A stretch of 64,000 nt of DNA from CADEFX01 sp046154585 (lineage in GTDB: Bacteria > Pseudomonadota > Alphaproteobacteria > Rhizobiales > Hyphomicrobiaceae). This document shows, in pieces, positions 1-8,853 of this stretch. Made by a program: the position numbers and the translations under genes. The notes beneath the pieces were generated by a model. That model did no database searches, had not been told where the DNA came from, and saw only the letters and a program-made list of their open reading frames with translations. The stretch's first letter is position 1. Each line of letters starts with the position of its first letter. Location of the stretch: NCBI GenBank assembly GCA_046154585.1, contig JBJXDX010000153.1, positions 1 to 64,000 on the forward strand. The letters run 5' to 3'.

Positions 1-1392
1 CCGCTGAAGTTCGGACACACGCCAGTCGACGATACCGATCAGGTCCTTGCGCCAAGAGGCGCGCACCGCCATCAGAAGCTGCCCGCCAACTTTGGGGGCA
101 GCTTCGAAAAGCACGACGTTGTGGCCGCGCTCAGCCGCAACGCGGGCGGCTTCGAGCCCGCCAGGTCCGCCGCCGACGATCACGACCTTGCGGCCGGGCT
201 TCTCAGCGCGCTCGACGACCTGCGGCAGCACGGCCTCGCGGCCGGTCGCAGGGTTGTGGATGCAGGCGACTTTCTTCCACATGCAGTGCGAGGCGCCCAC
301 GCACGGCCGGATGCGATCCTCCTCTCCGCGCGCCAGCTTGTTGACGATCTGCGGATCGGCCATGTGCGCGCGCGTCATCGCTACCATGTCGAGCAGGCCC
401 TCGGAGATCGCGTAACGCGCGGTCGCGATATCCGGAATGCGCGCGGCGTGAAACACCGGCAGCCTGGTTTCCCGCTTGAAGGCGCCAACGGGCCCGAGGA
501 ACGGTGCCAGGGGTTGCGACATGCCGGGCATATTGTGCTCGGCGAGCGCGAGGTCGGTGTCCATGCGACCGAAAATGCAGTTGAAGAAGTCGGTGTGGCC
601 CGCGGCCTCGAACAGGCGCGCAAGGCGCAGGCATTCCTCGAAGTCGATGTTGTCGGGCGAGCCTTCCTCGAGTCCCTCGTCGACGACGAAACGGATACCG
701 ACAAGCCAATCATCACCGACTTCCTTGCGGATGGCCTCTTGGACCATCAGTCCGAAGCGCGCGCGGTTTGCGGTCGATCCGCCGTAGTCGTCGGTGCGGC
801 GGTTCGTCCGCGGCGACAGGAACTGGCCGATCAGGTGACCGCCGGTGACGGTTTCGATGCCGTCCAGGCCGCCTTCTTTGCACCGCTTGGCCGCACGGGC
901 GTAGTCGCGGATCACACGCTGGATGTCATTCTCGTCCATCTCGCGCGGGAAATTACGGTGGCGGCGCTCGCGGATGGGAGAAGGCCCCATCGTCGGCAGC
1001 CAGTTCATGGAGAGCGCGTCGGCGCGCCGGCCGAGGTGCGAGATCTGGCACATGATGGCCGCGCCGTGAGCATGGATACGGTCGGAGAACAGGCGCAGAT
1101 GCGGAATGACGGAGTCGTCCGAGACGTTGATCTGCCCGCCGCCCCAGCTCGAGTCGGGCGATACCATCGACGAGCCGCCGAACATCGTCAGAGCCAATCC
1201 GCCCCTAGCCTTCTCCTCGTGGTAGCGCTGGTAGCGCTCCATCGGGTGGCCGCCATCGTCGAGAGTCGAAGCGTGGCTCGTGCTCATGATCCGGTTTTTC
1301 AACGTTAGACCCTTGATCCGCAGCGGTTGCAGCAGCGGATCGGTCTTGCGCTTCGTTCCAGCGCTAGCGGTGTCGGTGTGGAGCTGTGACAT
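1..1392 (-). CDS. Old-yellow-enzyme/TMADH-like flavin oxidoreductase, C-terminus outside window
   Basis: Partial: 464 residues are visible and the frame stays open at the window edge. The N-terminal TIM barrel of the 2,4-dienoyl-CoA reductase/trimethylamine dehydrogenase family is complete (about residues 15-355). The second domain has started: a dinucleotide-binding glycine motif GGGPGG lies near residues 403-409. Between them is the iron-sulfur segment, with cysteines at 364, 370 and 377 only. The classical family motif is C-x2-C-x3-C-x11-C, so the second cysteine position reads Ala (CVGAS) and the loop is shortened. By family it would use FMN, FAD and a 4Fe-4S cluster to oxidise an amine or N-methyl compound, or reduce an enoyl substrate. 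It lies 31 bp downstream of the peptide-type ABC importer on the same strand and is probably the importer's catabolic partner. The family is clear; the substrate is unknown. Confidence 0.88.
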   Translation of the reverse strand, partial: MSQLHTDTASAGTKRKTDPLLQPLRIKGLTLKNRIMSTSHASTLDDGGHPMERYQRYHEEKARGGLALTMFGGSSMVSPDSSWGGGQINVSDDSVIPHLRLFSDRIHAHGAAIMCQISHLGRRADALSMNWLPTMGPSPIRERRHRNFPREMDENDIQRVIRDYARAAKRCKEGGLDGIETVTGGHLIGQFLSPRTNRRTDDYGGSTANRARFGLMVQEAIRKEVGDDWLVGIRFVVDEGLEEGSPDNIDFEECLRLARLFEAAGHTDFFNCIFGRMDTDLALAEHNMPGMSQPLAPFLGPVGAFKRETRLPVFHAARIPDIATARYAISEGLLDMVAMTRAHMADPQIVNKLARGEEDRIRPCVGASHCMWKKVACIHNPATGREAVLPQVVERAEKPGRKVVIVGGGPGGLEAARVAAERGHNVVLFEAAPKVGGQLLMAVRASWRKDLIGIVDWRVSELQR

Positions 1393-1423
1393 GGCGTTTC
1401 CAGTGGCTCTTCTTCGTTGGCGT

Positions 1424-3256
1424 TCAGGATATGGCGGGTGCAAGGGTTGATTGCTGTGCCGCTAGCAGATCGGCTTCGGGGCAATGACAGAGGATGCTCG
1501 CGCCGTTCGCCAGCAGACGCTCCGGCGGTGGGCGCTCCGCGCAGGTTCCAGGGATTGCCAGGCTGCACCGGGCCGCGAAGGCACAGCCTGTCGTCGGGCG
1601 TAGGCCACTCGCGGCTTCAACGTCGCGTCGCGGAGCGAGCTTTTCGAGCCAGCCGATCTTCAGCTCAGGGATCGAGGAGATCAGGAGGTCGGCATAAGGG
1701 TGGAACGGCGGAATACGAATGGCCTTCTGACTGGCCGACTCGACCCGCTGCCCAGCATAGAGGATCATGACCTCGTCGCAGACGGCGCGCACGGTCGAAA
1801 GGTCATGGCTGATGAAGAGATAGGAAATGTGGAGATCGCGGCGCAGGTCGGCGAGCAGCCTCAGAATGGCCGCGCCGACGACCGTGTCGAGGCCCGAGGT
1901 GACCTCGTCACACAGGATGAGCTTCGGCTTGGCAGCGAGCGCGCGTGCCAGGTTGACCCTCTGCTTCTGTCCGCCCGAGAGCTCCCTCGGCATGCGTTCG
2001 GCGAACCCGGCCGGCAGGCGCACCATGTCGAGCAGTTCGGCCACGCGGCGCTTTAGGGCATCGCCGCGCAAGCCGTAGAACTGCCAGACCGGGCGCGCGA
2101 GGATACGGCCGATGCTGTGCGCAGGGTTGAGCGCCGTGTCAGCCATCTGGAATACAATCTGGATATCGCGGAGATCGGTCACTGAGCGGTCACGTGCCCG
2201 TGGCGCGAGGCGGCGGCCCTCGAGGTTGATGGAGCCGCGCGCTGCCGGAAGCAGACCCGCTATGACCCGAGCGAGCGTGCTCTTGCCCGAGCCCGATTCA
2301 CCGATGACGCCCACCGAGGTTCCTGTTTGCATGACCAGATCGATGTTGCGCAGGACCGGGAAGGCAGGCGTGCCGTCCCTGCCGACAGCGCCATAACCGG
2401 CATATAGCCCATGCATTTCGAGGAGTGGCGGAGGCGAAACCGCGACGGCAGCCGTGCGTTCAGCCGGCACAGCGGGTACGGCGGCGGCAAGCAGGCTTTG
2501 CGTGTAGGCGTGCTGCGGGGCCGCGAGCATGCTGGCGGTCTGGCCCGCCTCCTGAATCTCGCCGCGGCGCAGCACAACGATGCGGTCGGCCATCTGTGCC
2601 ACGACGGCGAGATCATGGGAGACGTAGAGCACAGTTGTCTGCCGCTCCCGGACGACCTTCTTGAAGGCTTTCAGAACATCGATCTGCGTGGTCACGTCGA
2701 GCGCGGTCGTCGGCTCGTCGAGGATGACGATCTGCGGCTCCATGACGAGGGCCATGGCGAGCATCAGCCGCTGAAGCTGCCCGCCCGAGACCTGGTGCGG
2801 GTAGCGCGCGCCGATCCGCTCGGGGTCGGGCAATGACAGCTCATGGAAGAGCGCGATCGCCCGGCGCTCGGCCTCGGCAACGGTCAGCGTCTTGTGGATG
2901 CGAGCGCCTTCGACGATCTGCGACAGCACCGTGCGGGCGGGATTGAAGGCGGCAGCGGCACTCTGAGCCACATAGGCAATCGACTGGCCGCGCAGACGCG
3001 CGCGATCCACAGCCCCAAGCGTGGCGAGGTCCCGGCCCGCGATGGTGATCCGGCCCCCCGTGACCCTGCAGCCCGGGCGCGCATAACCCATGAGGGCCAG
3101 GGCAATGGTCGACTTGCCGGATCCCGATTCGCCGATCAGCGCCAGCACCTCGCCGGGCGCAATGGCAAGGGACACGTCCTTCACGATGTCGAAGTCGCGG
3201 CCGGCGTCATCGCGACCAGTCACGTGCAGACCTTCGACCTCGACTAGGCTCTTCAC
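1424..3256 (-). CDS. Peptide/opine-type ABC transporter, fused double ATP-binding protein (DppD-DppF fusion)
   Basis: A 610-residue protein containing two complete nucleotide-binding domains that are usually separate subunits. The first Walker A (GESGSGKST) is at residues 42-50 with signature VSGGQ near 155. The second Walker A is near 318 and signature LSGGQ near 425. Each half has a Walker B followed by DEPT or DEVT and a switch His (SHD). The C-terminus has the cysteine-containing segment (CAFAARC) of oligopeptide/dipeptide importer ATPases. It would power uptake through the two permeases encoded just upstream. The start is a GTG one base after the stop of the preceding permease gene, with no separate ribosome-binding site, so translational coupling is likely. 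Confidence 0.95.
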   Translation of the reverse strand: MKSLVEVEGLHVTGRDDAGRDFDIVKDVSLAIAPGEVLALIGESGSGKSTIALALMGYARPGCRVTGGRITIAGRDLATLGAVDRARLRGQSIAYVAQSAAAAFNPARTVLSQIVEGARIHKTLTVAEAERRAIALFHELSLPDPERIGARYPHQVSGGQLQRLMLAMALVMEPQIVILDEPTTALDVTTQIDVLKAFKKVVRERQTTVLYVSHDLAVVAQMADRIVVLRRGEIQEAGQTASMLAAPQHAYTQSLLAAAVPAVPAERTAAVAVSPPPLLEMHGLYAGYGAVGRDGTPAFPVLRNIDLVMQTGTSVGVIGESGSGKSTLARVIAGLLPAARGSINLEGRRLAPRARDRSVTDLRDIQIVFQMADTALNPAHSIGRILARPVWQFYGLRGDALKRRVAELLDMVRLPAGFAERMPRELSGGQKQRVNLARALAAKPKLILCDEVTSGLDTVVGAAILRLLADLRRDLHISYLFISHDLSTVRAVCDEVMILYAGQRVESASQKAIRIPPFHPYADLLISSIPELKIGWLEKLAPRRDVEAASGLRPTTGCAFAARCSLAIPGTCAERPPPERLLANGASILCHCPEADLLAAQQSTLAPAIS

Positions 3257-3257
3257 G

Positions 3258-4118
3258 TCAATGGCCTTCTGGTGTGCCGGCGGAGCGGCCTTGCAAGGCG
3301 TCGATGATCAGGTTGACGCCGATGGTCAACGACGCGATGGCGAGTGCGGGAACGACAACCGCCGGTGCCCCGTAGACGAGCCCCGATATGTTCTCGCGCA
3401 CGAGCGAGCCCCAGTCGGCGTTGGGCGGCTGGATGCCGAGACCGAGAAAGCTCAAGCGGCTGAGCAGCAGGATGACGAAGACGAAGCGCAACCCGAAATC
3501 GGTCACGAGCGGGCCGACGATATTGGGAAGGATCTCCTCGATCATGATGTAACCGGTGCGCTCGCCGCGCGCGCGCGCGACCGTGATGAAATCCATCGCA
3601 TTGACGTTGACGGCGAGCGAACGGCTGATGCGATAGGAGCCCGGGGTATAGATTATTGCGGCGGTTGCCACGAGGATCGGGATCGAGCTGCCGAAGGCGG
3701 CCACGACGACGAGACCGAACAGGAGGCTCGGGATCGAAATCAGCGCGTCGAGCGCACGGCTGAGCACGGCGTCGAGCCAGCCTCCGACAGCAGCGGCGAG
3801 CAGGCCGAGGGTGGCACCGGCGAGGCAGGCGAGCGCAGTCGCGGCAAGGGCGAGACCGATGGTGTAGCGGCTGCCGTACAGGATGCGGCTCAGCATGTCG
3901 CGGCCGAGATAGTCGGTTCCAAGCGGATGCTTCATGCTGAGCGGGCCGAACGCATCGAGATCGACAACCTTGCCGGCGCTGTAGGGAGCGACATGCGGGC
4001 CGACGATCGACATGACGAGCCAGAACGAGATCATGATCAGCCCGGCAACCAAAGACAGCGGCAGCCGCCGGCGTCTCAGGGCGGGAGCATCGATCGTGTT
4101 CGCGGCAGGCTCGGTCAT
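3258..4118 (-). CDS. Peptide-type ABC transporter permease (DppC/OppC family)
   Basis: A 286-residue inner-membrane permease. It starts with the cytoplasmic basic segment and TM helix of the OppC N-terminal domain, then has the family signature HPLGTDYLGRDMLSR near residues 64-78, about five further TM helices, and an EAA-type loop (VARARGERTGYIMIEEILPNI) that docks with the ATPase. A GAGG sequence precedes the ATG. The next gene downstream is the fused ATPase (1-bp gap); the gene upstream is the partner permease (9-bp gap). Together they form the translocation pore. Substrate class (peptide, opine, glycoside or other) cannot be told from the permease. Confidence 0.95.
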   Translation of the reverse strand: MTEPAANTIDAPALRRRRLPLSLVAGLIMISFWLVMSIVGPHVAPYSAGKVVDLDAFGPLSMKHPLGTDYLGRDMLSRILYGSRYTIGLALAATALACLAGATLGLLAAAVGGWLDAVLSRALDALISIPSLLFGLVVVAAFGSSIPILVATAAIIYTPGSYRISRSLAVNVNAMDFITVARARGERTGYIMIEEILPNIVGPLVTDFGLRFVFVILLLSRLSFLGLGIQPPNADWGSLVRENISGLVYGAPAVVVPALAIASLTIGVNLIIDALQGRSAGTPEGH

Positions 4119-4127
4119 GGTGGAGCC

Positions 4128-5078
4128 TCAGCGCAGCCGCGGGTTGGACACGATGGCGAGCACGTCCGCAATCGTCACCAGCAGCAGGTAGCCACCGGAG
4201 AAAATCATGGCGCAGGTCTGCACGACCGGAATATCGCGCGTCGACACCGCATCGACCATCAGGCGTGCGAGCCCCGGGTAGTTGAAGATCGTCTCCACGA
4301 CCACGACGCCGCCGAGCAGTGAAGACAGGCTCAGCGCTATGGCGTTGGCGATCGGCCCAACCGCATTCGGAAGCGCGTGGGCGATGACCGTGCGGGCCGG
4401 ACGCGCGCCCTTGAGGATAGCCATCTCGATGTACGGCTCGCGCAGGGTATTGACGACGGCGGCACGGGTGAGCCGCGCCATCTGCGCAACGACCACGCAC
4501 GTCAACGTCAGGACGGGCATGGCCAGCGACCGCAGCAATTGAAGGAGCGACTGGCCGTCGGAGACGGTCGACAGCGCCGGCAGCCAACGCAGACTGACCG
4601 CAAACACCAGCACGGCGATGGTCGCGATCAGGAACTCCGGGACCGACACGATTGAGATAGTCGTTATGCTGGCGATCCGATCATACCGGGAGCCCTGGCG
4701 CATGGCCGCAGTAATGCCGAGCATGAGTGCCAGCGGCACCGAAATTGCCGCCGTCAGTCCGGCGAGCAGCAACGAGTTCGGCAGGCGCTTGCCGATCAGC
4801 TCGGCCACCGGCAGGCCGTTCACCAGAGACTTGCCGGGGTTGCCCACCAAAAGTCCGCCGAGCCAACTGAGGTAGCGTGTGTGCGGCGGGCGATCGAGGC
4901 CCAAGGTCTCGCGCATGGCCTTGACCATCTCCGGCGTGGCGCTCTGGCCGAGAGCCTCCTGCGCCACGTCGCCGGGAAGGAGCGACGTCGCCATAAACAC
5001 AATCAGGGAGACGAGCAGCAGGATTCCGAGGCTCGTCGCGATGCGGCGCGCGATCAGGCGCCCGACCGTCGCGTTCAT
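4128..5078 (-). CDS. Peptide-type ABC transporter permease (DppB/OppB family)
   Basis: A 316-residue permease with about six TM helices and the EAA-like loop near EMAILKGARPARTVIAHALPN. The N-terminal region shows the usual DppB features: an N-terminal TM helix, then a periplasmic segment ending in LGLDRPPHTRYLSWLGGLL and LGNPGKSL-type residues (here VGNPGKSL). I chose the ATG at 5078, which has a GAAG sequence six bases upstream. A TTG eight codons earlier is also in frame. It pairs with the next permease gene downstream. Confidence 0.93.
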   Translation of the reverse strand: MNATVGRLIARRIATSLGILLLVSLIVFMATSLLPGDVAQEALGQSATPEMVKAMRETLGLDRPPHTRYLSWLGGLLVGNPGKSLVNGLPVAELIGKRLPNSLLLAGLTAAISVPLALMLGITAAMRQGSRYDRIASITTISIVSVPEFLIATIAVLVFAVSLRWLPALSTVSDGQSLLQLLRSLAMPVLTLTCVVVAQMARLTRAAVVNTLREPYIEMAILKGARPARTVIAHALPNAVGPIANAIALSLSSLLGGVVVVETIFNYPGLARLMVDAVSTRDIPVVQTCAMIFSGGYLLLVTIADVLAIVSNPRLR

Positions 5079-5147
5079 TCGACTTCGCTTCCCTTCGCTC
5101 AAGGTCTCCGCGAACGTACCAAAGATCCTGCCCCGTCGGTTGGGCGG

Positions 5148-6767
5148 TCAAGCATCGAGCCAGACGTGCTCGGCAAAGGCGTTGCCCATGAAGCCGCCGA
5201 TTGGAATGGGCTTGAGCCCGTTCAGCTTGGCCGAATGCGCGTCCAGCAGCGTGATGAACACCGGGATGCCGATGCCGCAGTGGTCGCGGACGATCACCTG
5301 CATGTCGGAGTAGTGCTGCTTGCGCTTCGCCTCGTCGCTTTCGCCCCGCGCCGCGACGAGCAGTTGGTCGAATTTCTCGCTCTTCCAGCCGCTCTCGTTC
5401 CAGTTGGCATCCGACTTGAAGAACAGCGTGAACAGGATGTCCGCACTGGGCCGGGGATTGATGGCGCCGAAGCCCAGCGGCTGCTTCATCCAGTAGTTGG
5501 CCCAATAGCCATCGGCCGGAACGCGTTTGATGTCGAGGTTGAGGCCGATCTTCTGCCCGTTCTCCTGCAGCAGCACGGCCATCTCGACGGAGCCAGGTGC
5601 TGCCGGCGAGGCGTATAGCGGCACCGGCGTATTGGCGAGGCCCGACTTCTGCAGGTGGAATTTGGCCTTGTCCAGGTCGAAGGGCCGCTGCGGGATGTCC
5701 TTGTTGTAATAGCGGTTGCTCGGATCGATCGGCTGATCGTTGCCGATCACCGCATAGTTTCGGAAGACAGCCGAGCGGATCTGCTCGCGGTCGAAGAGAT
5801 ATTTCATGGCCAGGACGAAATCGGGGTTGCGCGTCGGGTCGGCATCCTGGCGCATGACGAGGTCGGTATAGTAGCCGGCCTTGGTCTCGAACACCTTGAA
5901 GCCGGTCGCCGCCTCGATCTGGCGAATGGAGCGCGGATTGATGGCAGCAATGAGCTGCACGTCGCCTGACAGCAGCGCGTTCACACGTGCCGCCTCGTCG
6001 GGTATGCCGATCAACTCGATTTCGTCGAGATAGGGCTTGCCCGGCTTCCAGTAGTTCTCGTTGCGCACGCCGACGGCCCGGATGCCGGGAGCGAACTCCT
6101 TCACCTTGTAAGGGCCGGTGCCGACCGCGGTCGTGAACTCGGTGGTGCCGTCCTTGATGATGAAGAAGTGCCAGGTGCCGAGCACCACCGGAAGGTCGGC
6201 ATTCGGCGCGGCGAGGGTGATGCGCACCTCGTCGGGCCCGGTCGCCTTGATTTCCTCCATCTGGGCGGCAAGCGCATTGGCGCGCGAGCCAACGGCCTTG
6301 TCCTTGTGGCGGTTCAGCGAATAGACCACATCCTGGGCCGTCAACGCCTTGCCGTCGTGGAACGTGACGCCTTTGCGCAGCTTGAAGGTCCACACCTTCG
6401 CCTTGTCGTGCTCGATTGTTTCAGCGAGTTCGGGCTGCGGGACGAGACTGCCGTCGAGGGAGGTCAGTCCGTTGTAGAACATGCTACAGCGCGAATAATC
6501 GGTCGACAGGGACTGCTTGGCCGGATCGAGAGTGTCAGCCGGCGAGATCGAGCTGCCGGCGACCTTGATGCGGCCGCCCTTTCTGGGTGTCTGGGCCAGC
6601 GCGCTGGTGGCGCCGAGGATGCTGCCGGCCGTGGCGAGGCTAGCGCCGCCTGCCGTCAGCCAACCGAGGATTTCGCGGCGGCTGGCGCCACGCCGCATGG
6701 CACTTTCGATCCAGGTGCGATCTGCACTGCAAAGACTGAGTAAGGGTGCCGAGTCGCTCTTGGACAT
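5148..6767 (-). CDS. ABC transporter substrate-binding protein, family 5 (peptide/opine type), Tat-type signal
   Basis: A 539-residue periplasmic binding protein (SBP family 5), first gene of the importer operon. The N-terminus carries a twin-arginine-like signal (SRREILGWLTAGG) followed by a hydrophobic stretch and an ALAQ cleavage region. The mature protein has the family's LDPAKQSLSTDYSR-like start and the conserved WTFKLRKGVTFHDGKALTAQDV segment. The start at 6767 is preceded by a good ribosome-binding site (GAGGGGAG). An upstream in-frame ATG at 6848 lacks one and would add 27 residues before the signal. The gene diverges from the LysR regulator; the 108-bp gap holds the likely shared control region. 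Confidence 0.94.
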   Translation of the reverse strand: MSKSDSAPLLSLCSADRTWIESAMRRGASRREILGWLTAGGASLATAGSILGATSALAQTPRKGGRIKVAGSSISPADTLDPAKQSLSTDYSRCSMFYNGLTSLDGSLVPQPELAETIEHDKAKVWTFKLRKGVTFHDGKALTAQDVVYSLNRHKDKAVGSRANALAAQMEEIKATGPDEVRITLAAPNADLPVVLGTWHFFIIKDGTTEFTTAVGTGPYKVKEFAPGIRAVGVRNENYWKPGKPYLDEIELIGIPDEAARVNALLSGDVQLIAAINPRSIRQIEAATGFKVFETKAGYYTDLVMRQDADPTRNPDFVLAMKYLFDREQIRSAVFRNYAVIGNDQPIDPSNRYYNKDIPQRPFDLDKAKFHLQKSGLANTPVPLYASPAAPGSVEMAVLLQENGQKIGLNLDIKRVPADGYWANYWMKQPLGFGAINPRPSADILFTLFFKSDANWNESGWKSEKFDQLLVAARGESDEAKRKQHYSDMQVIVRDHCGIGIPVFITLLDAHSAKLNGLKPIPIGGFMGNAFAEHVWLDA

Positions 6768-6861
6768 GTCCGTTGTCTCCCCTCGAACCGTGACCAGCGT
6801 TAGCGATGAGAATGCTGCCACAGACGGGTGTTGCGGTCCGCTTGACAATACATACGGGGGT

Positions 6862-6878
6862 CATACGCTCAGCGTATG
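6862..6878. promoter_or_regulatory. 17-bp perfect palindrome with a LysR-type ATAC-N7-GTAT site, overlapping the lysR start codon
   Basis: CATACGCT-C-AGCGTATG is a perfect inverted repeat (8-bp arms, 1-bp centre). It contains ATAC-N7-GTAT, the T-N11-A arrangement bound by LysR-type regulators. Another CATACG half-site begins at 6851, 11 bp (one helical turn) upstream. A consensus-like -35 hexamer TTGACA is at 6842-6847, with TACGCT at 6864-6869 as a possible -10 (16-bp spacing). The final ATG of the palindrome is the start codon of the plus-strand LysR gene. Binding here would be expected to repress the regulator and control the divergent importer; that role is inferred. Confidence 0.65.
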
Positions 6879-7847
6879 GCTCCGCTCGCCCGTACCGTTC
6901 GCTCTCCCAGGCAACTGCTCATTTTTGAGGCAGCGGCGCGGCTCGGGAGCTGCAGCGCAGCGGCACGCGAGTTCAACCTCACGCAGCCGTCCGTCAGCCG
7001 CAACATCGCCGACCTCGAGGAGGCGCTGACCACCTCGCTGTTCGTGCGCAAGGCAACGGGACTGGAGCTGACGCCTGATGGGCAAAGCCTCTATCGGACG
7101 TTGAGCGAAGCGTTGCACCGGATCGACGATACGTTGCTTGAGATTAGCCAACGCAACGTGCGCAAGCAGGTCGTCGAGCTGTCGTTGTCGACGGCGTTCG
7201 TGACGCACTGGTTCGTCCCGCGCATGCGCGAGTTCCAGGTTGCGTTCCCCGATGTCGATCTGCGCTTTCAGCTCATCTCCGGCTCGCTGCGTGGCTCCGT
7301 CGGCAGCGTCGATCTTGCCATGCGCAGGACCAGCGAAGAGGAGGTCGACGAGTGGACCTGGCCGTTCTGTCAGGAAATTGTGCTGCCGGTCTGCAGCCCC
7401 TCATACCTGAAGGCACACGGTGCATTCGATGCGGAGCCGCTTGGCCAAGGGCATGTCCTGCTGGAGCTGCCCGACTCCGAGATAACCTGGCGGACGCTGC
7501 TCGGCGGGGCGACACGCTCGACTCCGCGACGGGACTGGATTGAGTTCTCCGACTATGCCGTCGTGCTGCAAACGGCCATGAGCGGCCAGGGTGTGGCGCT
7601 CGGGTGGGTGAGCGCGATATCCCGCATGCTGGTCGATGGCACGCTCGTCCCCGCCTCGGCTCAGCGCGTTTTGACAGGCAGGACGTTCAGCTTGATTGCG
7701 CCGCGCGGCAGACCGGCGCGTGAGGTCGTCCTGCGCATCCGGGACTGGATGATGGAAGAGATGCGCAAGGAGCTCTACAGCCTGGCGCCGCTCCTCGATG
7801 ACGAGGCCGCAGCCCAGCCAAGAACACTTGCTCCCCTGATCTCATGA
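6876..7847 (+). CDS. LysR-family transcriptional regulator (GcvA-like)
   Basis: A 323-residue LysR regulator. The N-terminal winged helix-turn-helix spans roughly residues 12-70 (FEAAARLGSCSAAAREFNLTQPSVSRNI, then LFVRKATGLELTPDG). The C-terminal periplasmic-binding-protein-like effector domain follows from about residue 95. The length is a little above the usual 300. The start gives the normal short N-terminal extension before the HTH, but there is no ribosome-binding site close upstream and the ATG lies within the palindromic operator, so the message may be leaderless. It diverges from the peptide-type importer and is followed by a creatininase-family gene, so it probably senses a nitrogenous substrate of that locus. 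Confidence 0.95.
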   Translation: MAPLARTVRSPRQLLIFEAAARLGSCSAAAREFNLTQPSVSRNIADLEEALTTSLFVRKATGLELTPDGQSLYRTLSEALHRIDDTLLEISQRNVRKQVVELSLSTAFVTHWFVPRMREFQVAFPDVDLRFQLISGSLRGSVGSVDLAMRRTSEEEVDEWTWPFCQEIVLPVCSPSYLKAHGAFDAEPLGQGHVLLELPDSEITWRTLLGGATRSTPRRDWIEFSDYAVVLQTAMSGQGVALGWVSAISRMLVDGTLVPASAQRVLTGRTFSLIAPRGRPAREVVLRIRDWMMEEMRKELYSLAPLLDDEAAAQPRTLAPLIS

Positions 7848-7953
7848 CGGCATCTCATGATGGCCGGCACGTGCGCCATATGCCTCCTCCCCCCAAGCGC
7901 ACAATGCCCGGACGATTGACTCTGCGATCACTTGCACATCGGAGAACCGGCGA

Positions 7954-8790
7954 ATGACGGCAAAAACCAGTCCACAGGTCCACATGGGAAGGATCCCCGG
8001 TGGTGTGGCCCGCGAAATCCTGGCGAAGGACCCGGTCATCCTCCTTCCCATGGGCAGCCACGAGGACCAGGGTCCGCATGCCCCCATGGGAGATTACCTC
8101 CTCGCCGAAAAGATTGCAGAGTTGGCCGCGTGCCGTGCCAGCGAAAGGGGTATTCCGGCTTTTGTCGCCCCGGTGCTGCCCTTTGGCGGCGCCGACTGGT
8201 TCAGCCCGATGATCGGCGGCATTGCGCTCAGCCAGGAGACGCTGACCAGTGTCATCATGGAGATGGTTGCCTCGCTGCACAATACGGGGCTTACCCGCCT
8301 TATCGTCATCAATGGACACGGCGGCAATGTCGGTCCCATCGCCGAAGTGGCGCGCAGCCTGTACCTCCGCAACGGCACCCTGATGCCGAGCCTTTATCTG
8401 TGGCGCATTGCCTACGGCCTGTTGCCGAGCATCGTCGGCAAAGACAAGGCTGCGAAGGTCTCGGGCCATGGCGCCGACCCCTTGACCAGCCTCGGCTTGC
8501 ATTTGTTCCCCGAGTTGATGCGTCCCGATTTGATTCCCGAGGGCAAGCCGCTCAAGCGCGATCCGACACTCGACTTGCCGTTCACGGGTCTTGGCACTGC
8601 GAGCTTTGAAGGCGCCGAAGTCGGTATGCCAAACCAGTACGATGAGATTTATACGCTGGGTGTAGGCCAGGGTGATCCCAAGCTCTCTTCTGCGGGGACA
8701 GGCGCGGCGCTGGCCGAGCAGCTGACCGAAATCTGCGCGCGCTTCATTGCCCACTTCGCAGGCAAGGTGCCTGCCAGGAGCCCAGCGTAA
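7954..8790 (+). CDS. Creatininase-family amidohydrolase
   Basis: A 278-residue member of the creatininase (creatinine amidohydrolase) family, which contains metal-dependent cyclic-amide hydrolases and formamide hydrolases. The N-terminal metal site is visible as GSHEDQGPHAPMGDY (Glu37, His42, Asp47), the central NGHGGN is at 120-125, and a further HGAD segment follows. The length is normal for the family. CGGAGAA lies upstream of the ATG. It sits 106 bp after the LysR gene on the same strand and convergent with the beta-propeller gene. The reaction could be hydrolysis of a lactam or amide delivered by the neighbouring importer; the exact substrate is not known. Confidence 0.93.
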   Translation: MTAKTSPQVHMGRIPGGVAREILAKDPVILLPMGSHEDQGPHAPMGDYLLAEKIAELAACRASERGIPAFVAPVLPFGGADWFSPMIGGIALSQETLTSVIMEMVASLHNTGLTRLIVINGHGGNVGPIAEVARSLYLRNGTLMPSLYLWRIAYGLLPSIVGKDKAAKVSGHGADPLTSLGLHLFPELMRPDLIPEGKPLKRDPTLDLPFTGLGTASFEGAEVGMPNQYDEIYTLGVGQGDPKLSSAGTGAALAEQLTEICARFIAHFAGKVPARSPA

Positions 8791-8853
8791 CGCTCAGGCC
8801 GCCCTCAATCGTCCTGCGCGCCCGCGATCAGCCAGCAAGTGGCTCGATCGCCC

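Noticed and set aside
121..1308. Long plus-strand open frame of 395 codons
   Set aside because: It is antisense to the OYE/TMADH-like gene, which has clear family motifs; the plus frame has a biased His/Arg/Ala composition and no recognisable domain.
3090..4322. Plus-strand open frame of 410 codons
   Set aside because: Antisense to the fused ATPase and DppC-type permease genes; composition rich in Asp, Arg, His and Gln, as expected of the reverse of GC-rich coding DNA.
4681..6393. Minus-strand open frame of 570 codons
   Set aside because: Same strand as the binding protein and permease but in another frame across both; no domain and a shadow-like composition.
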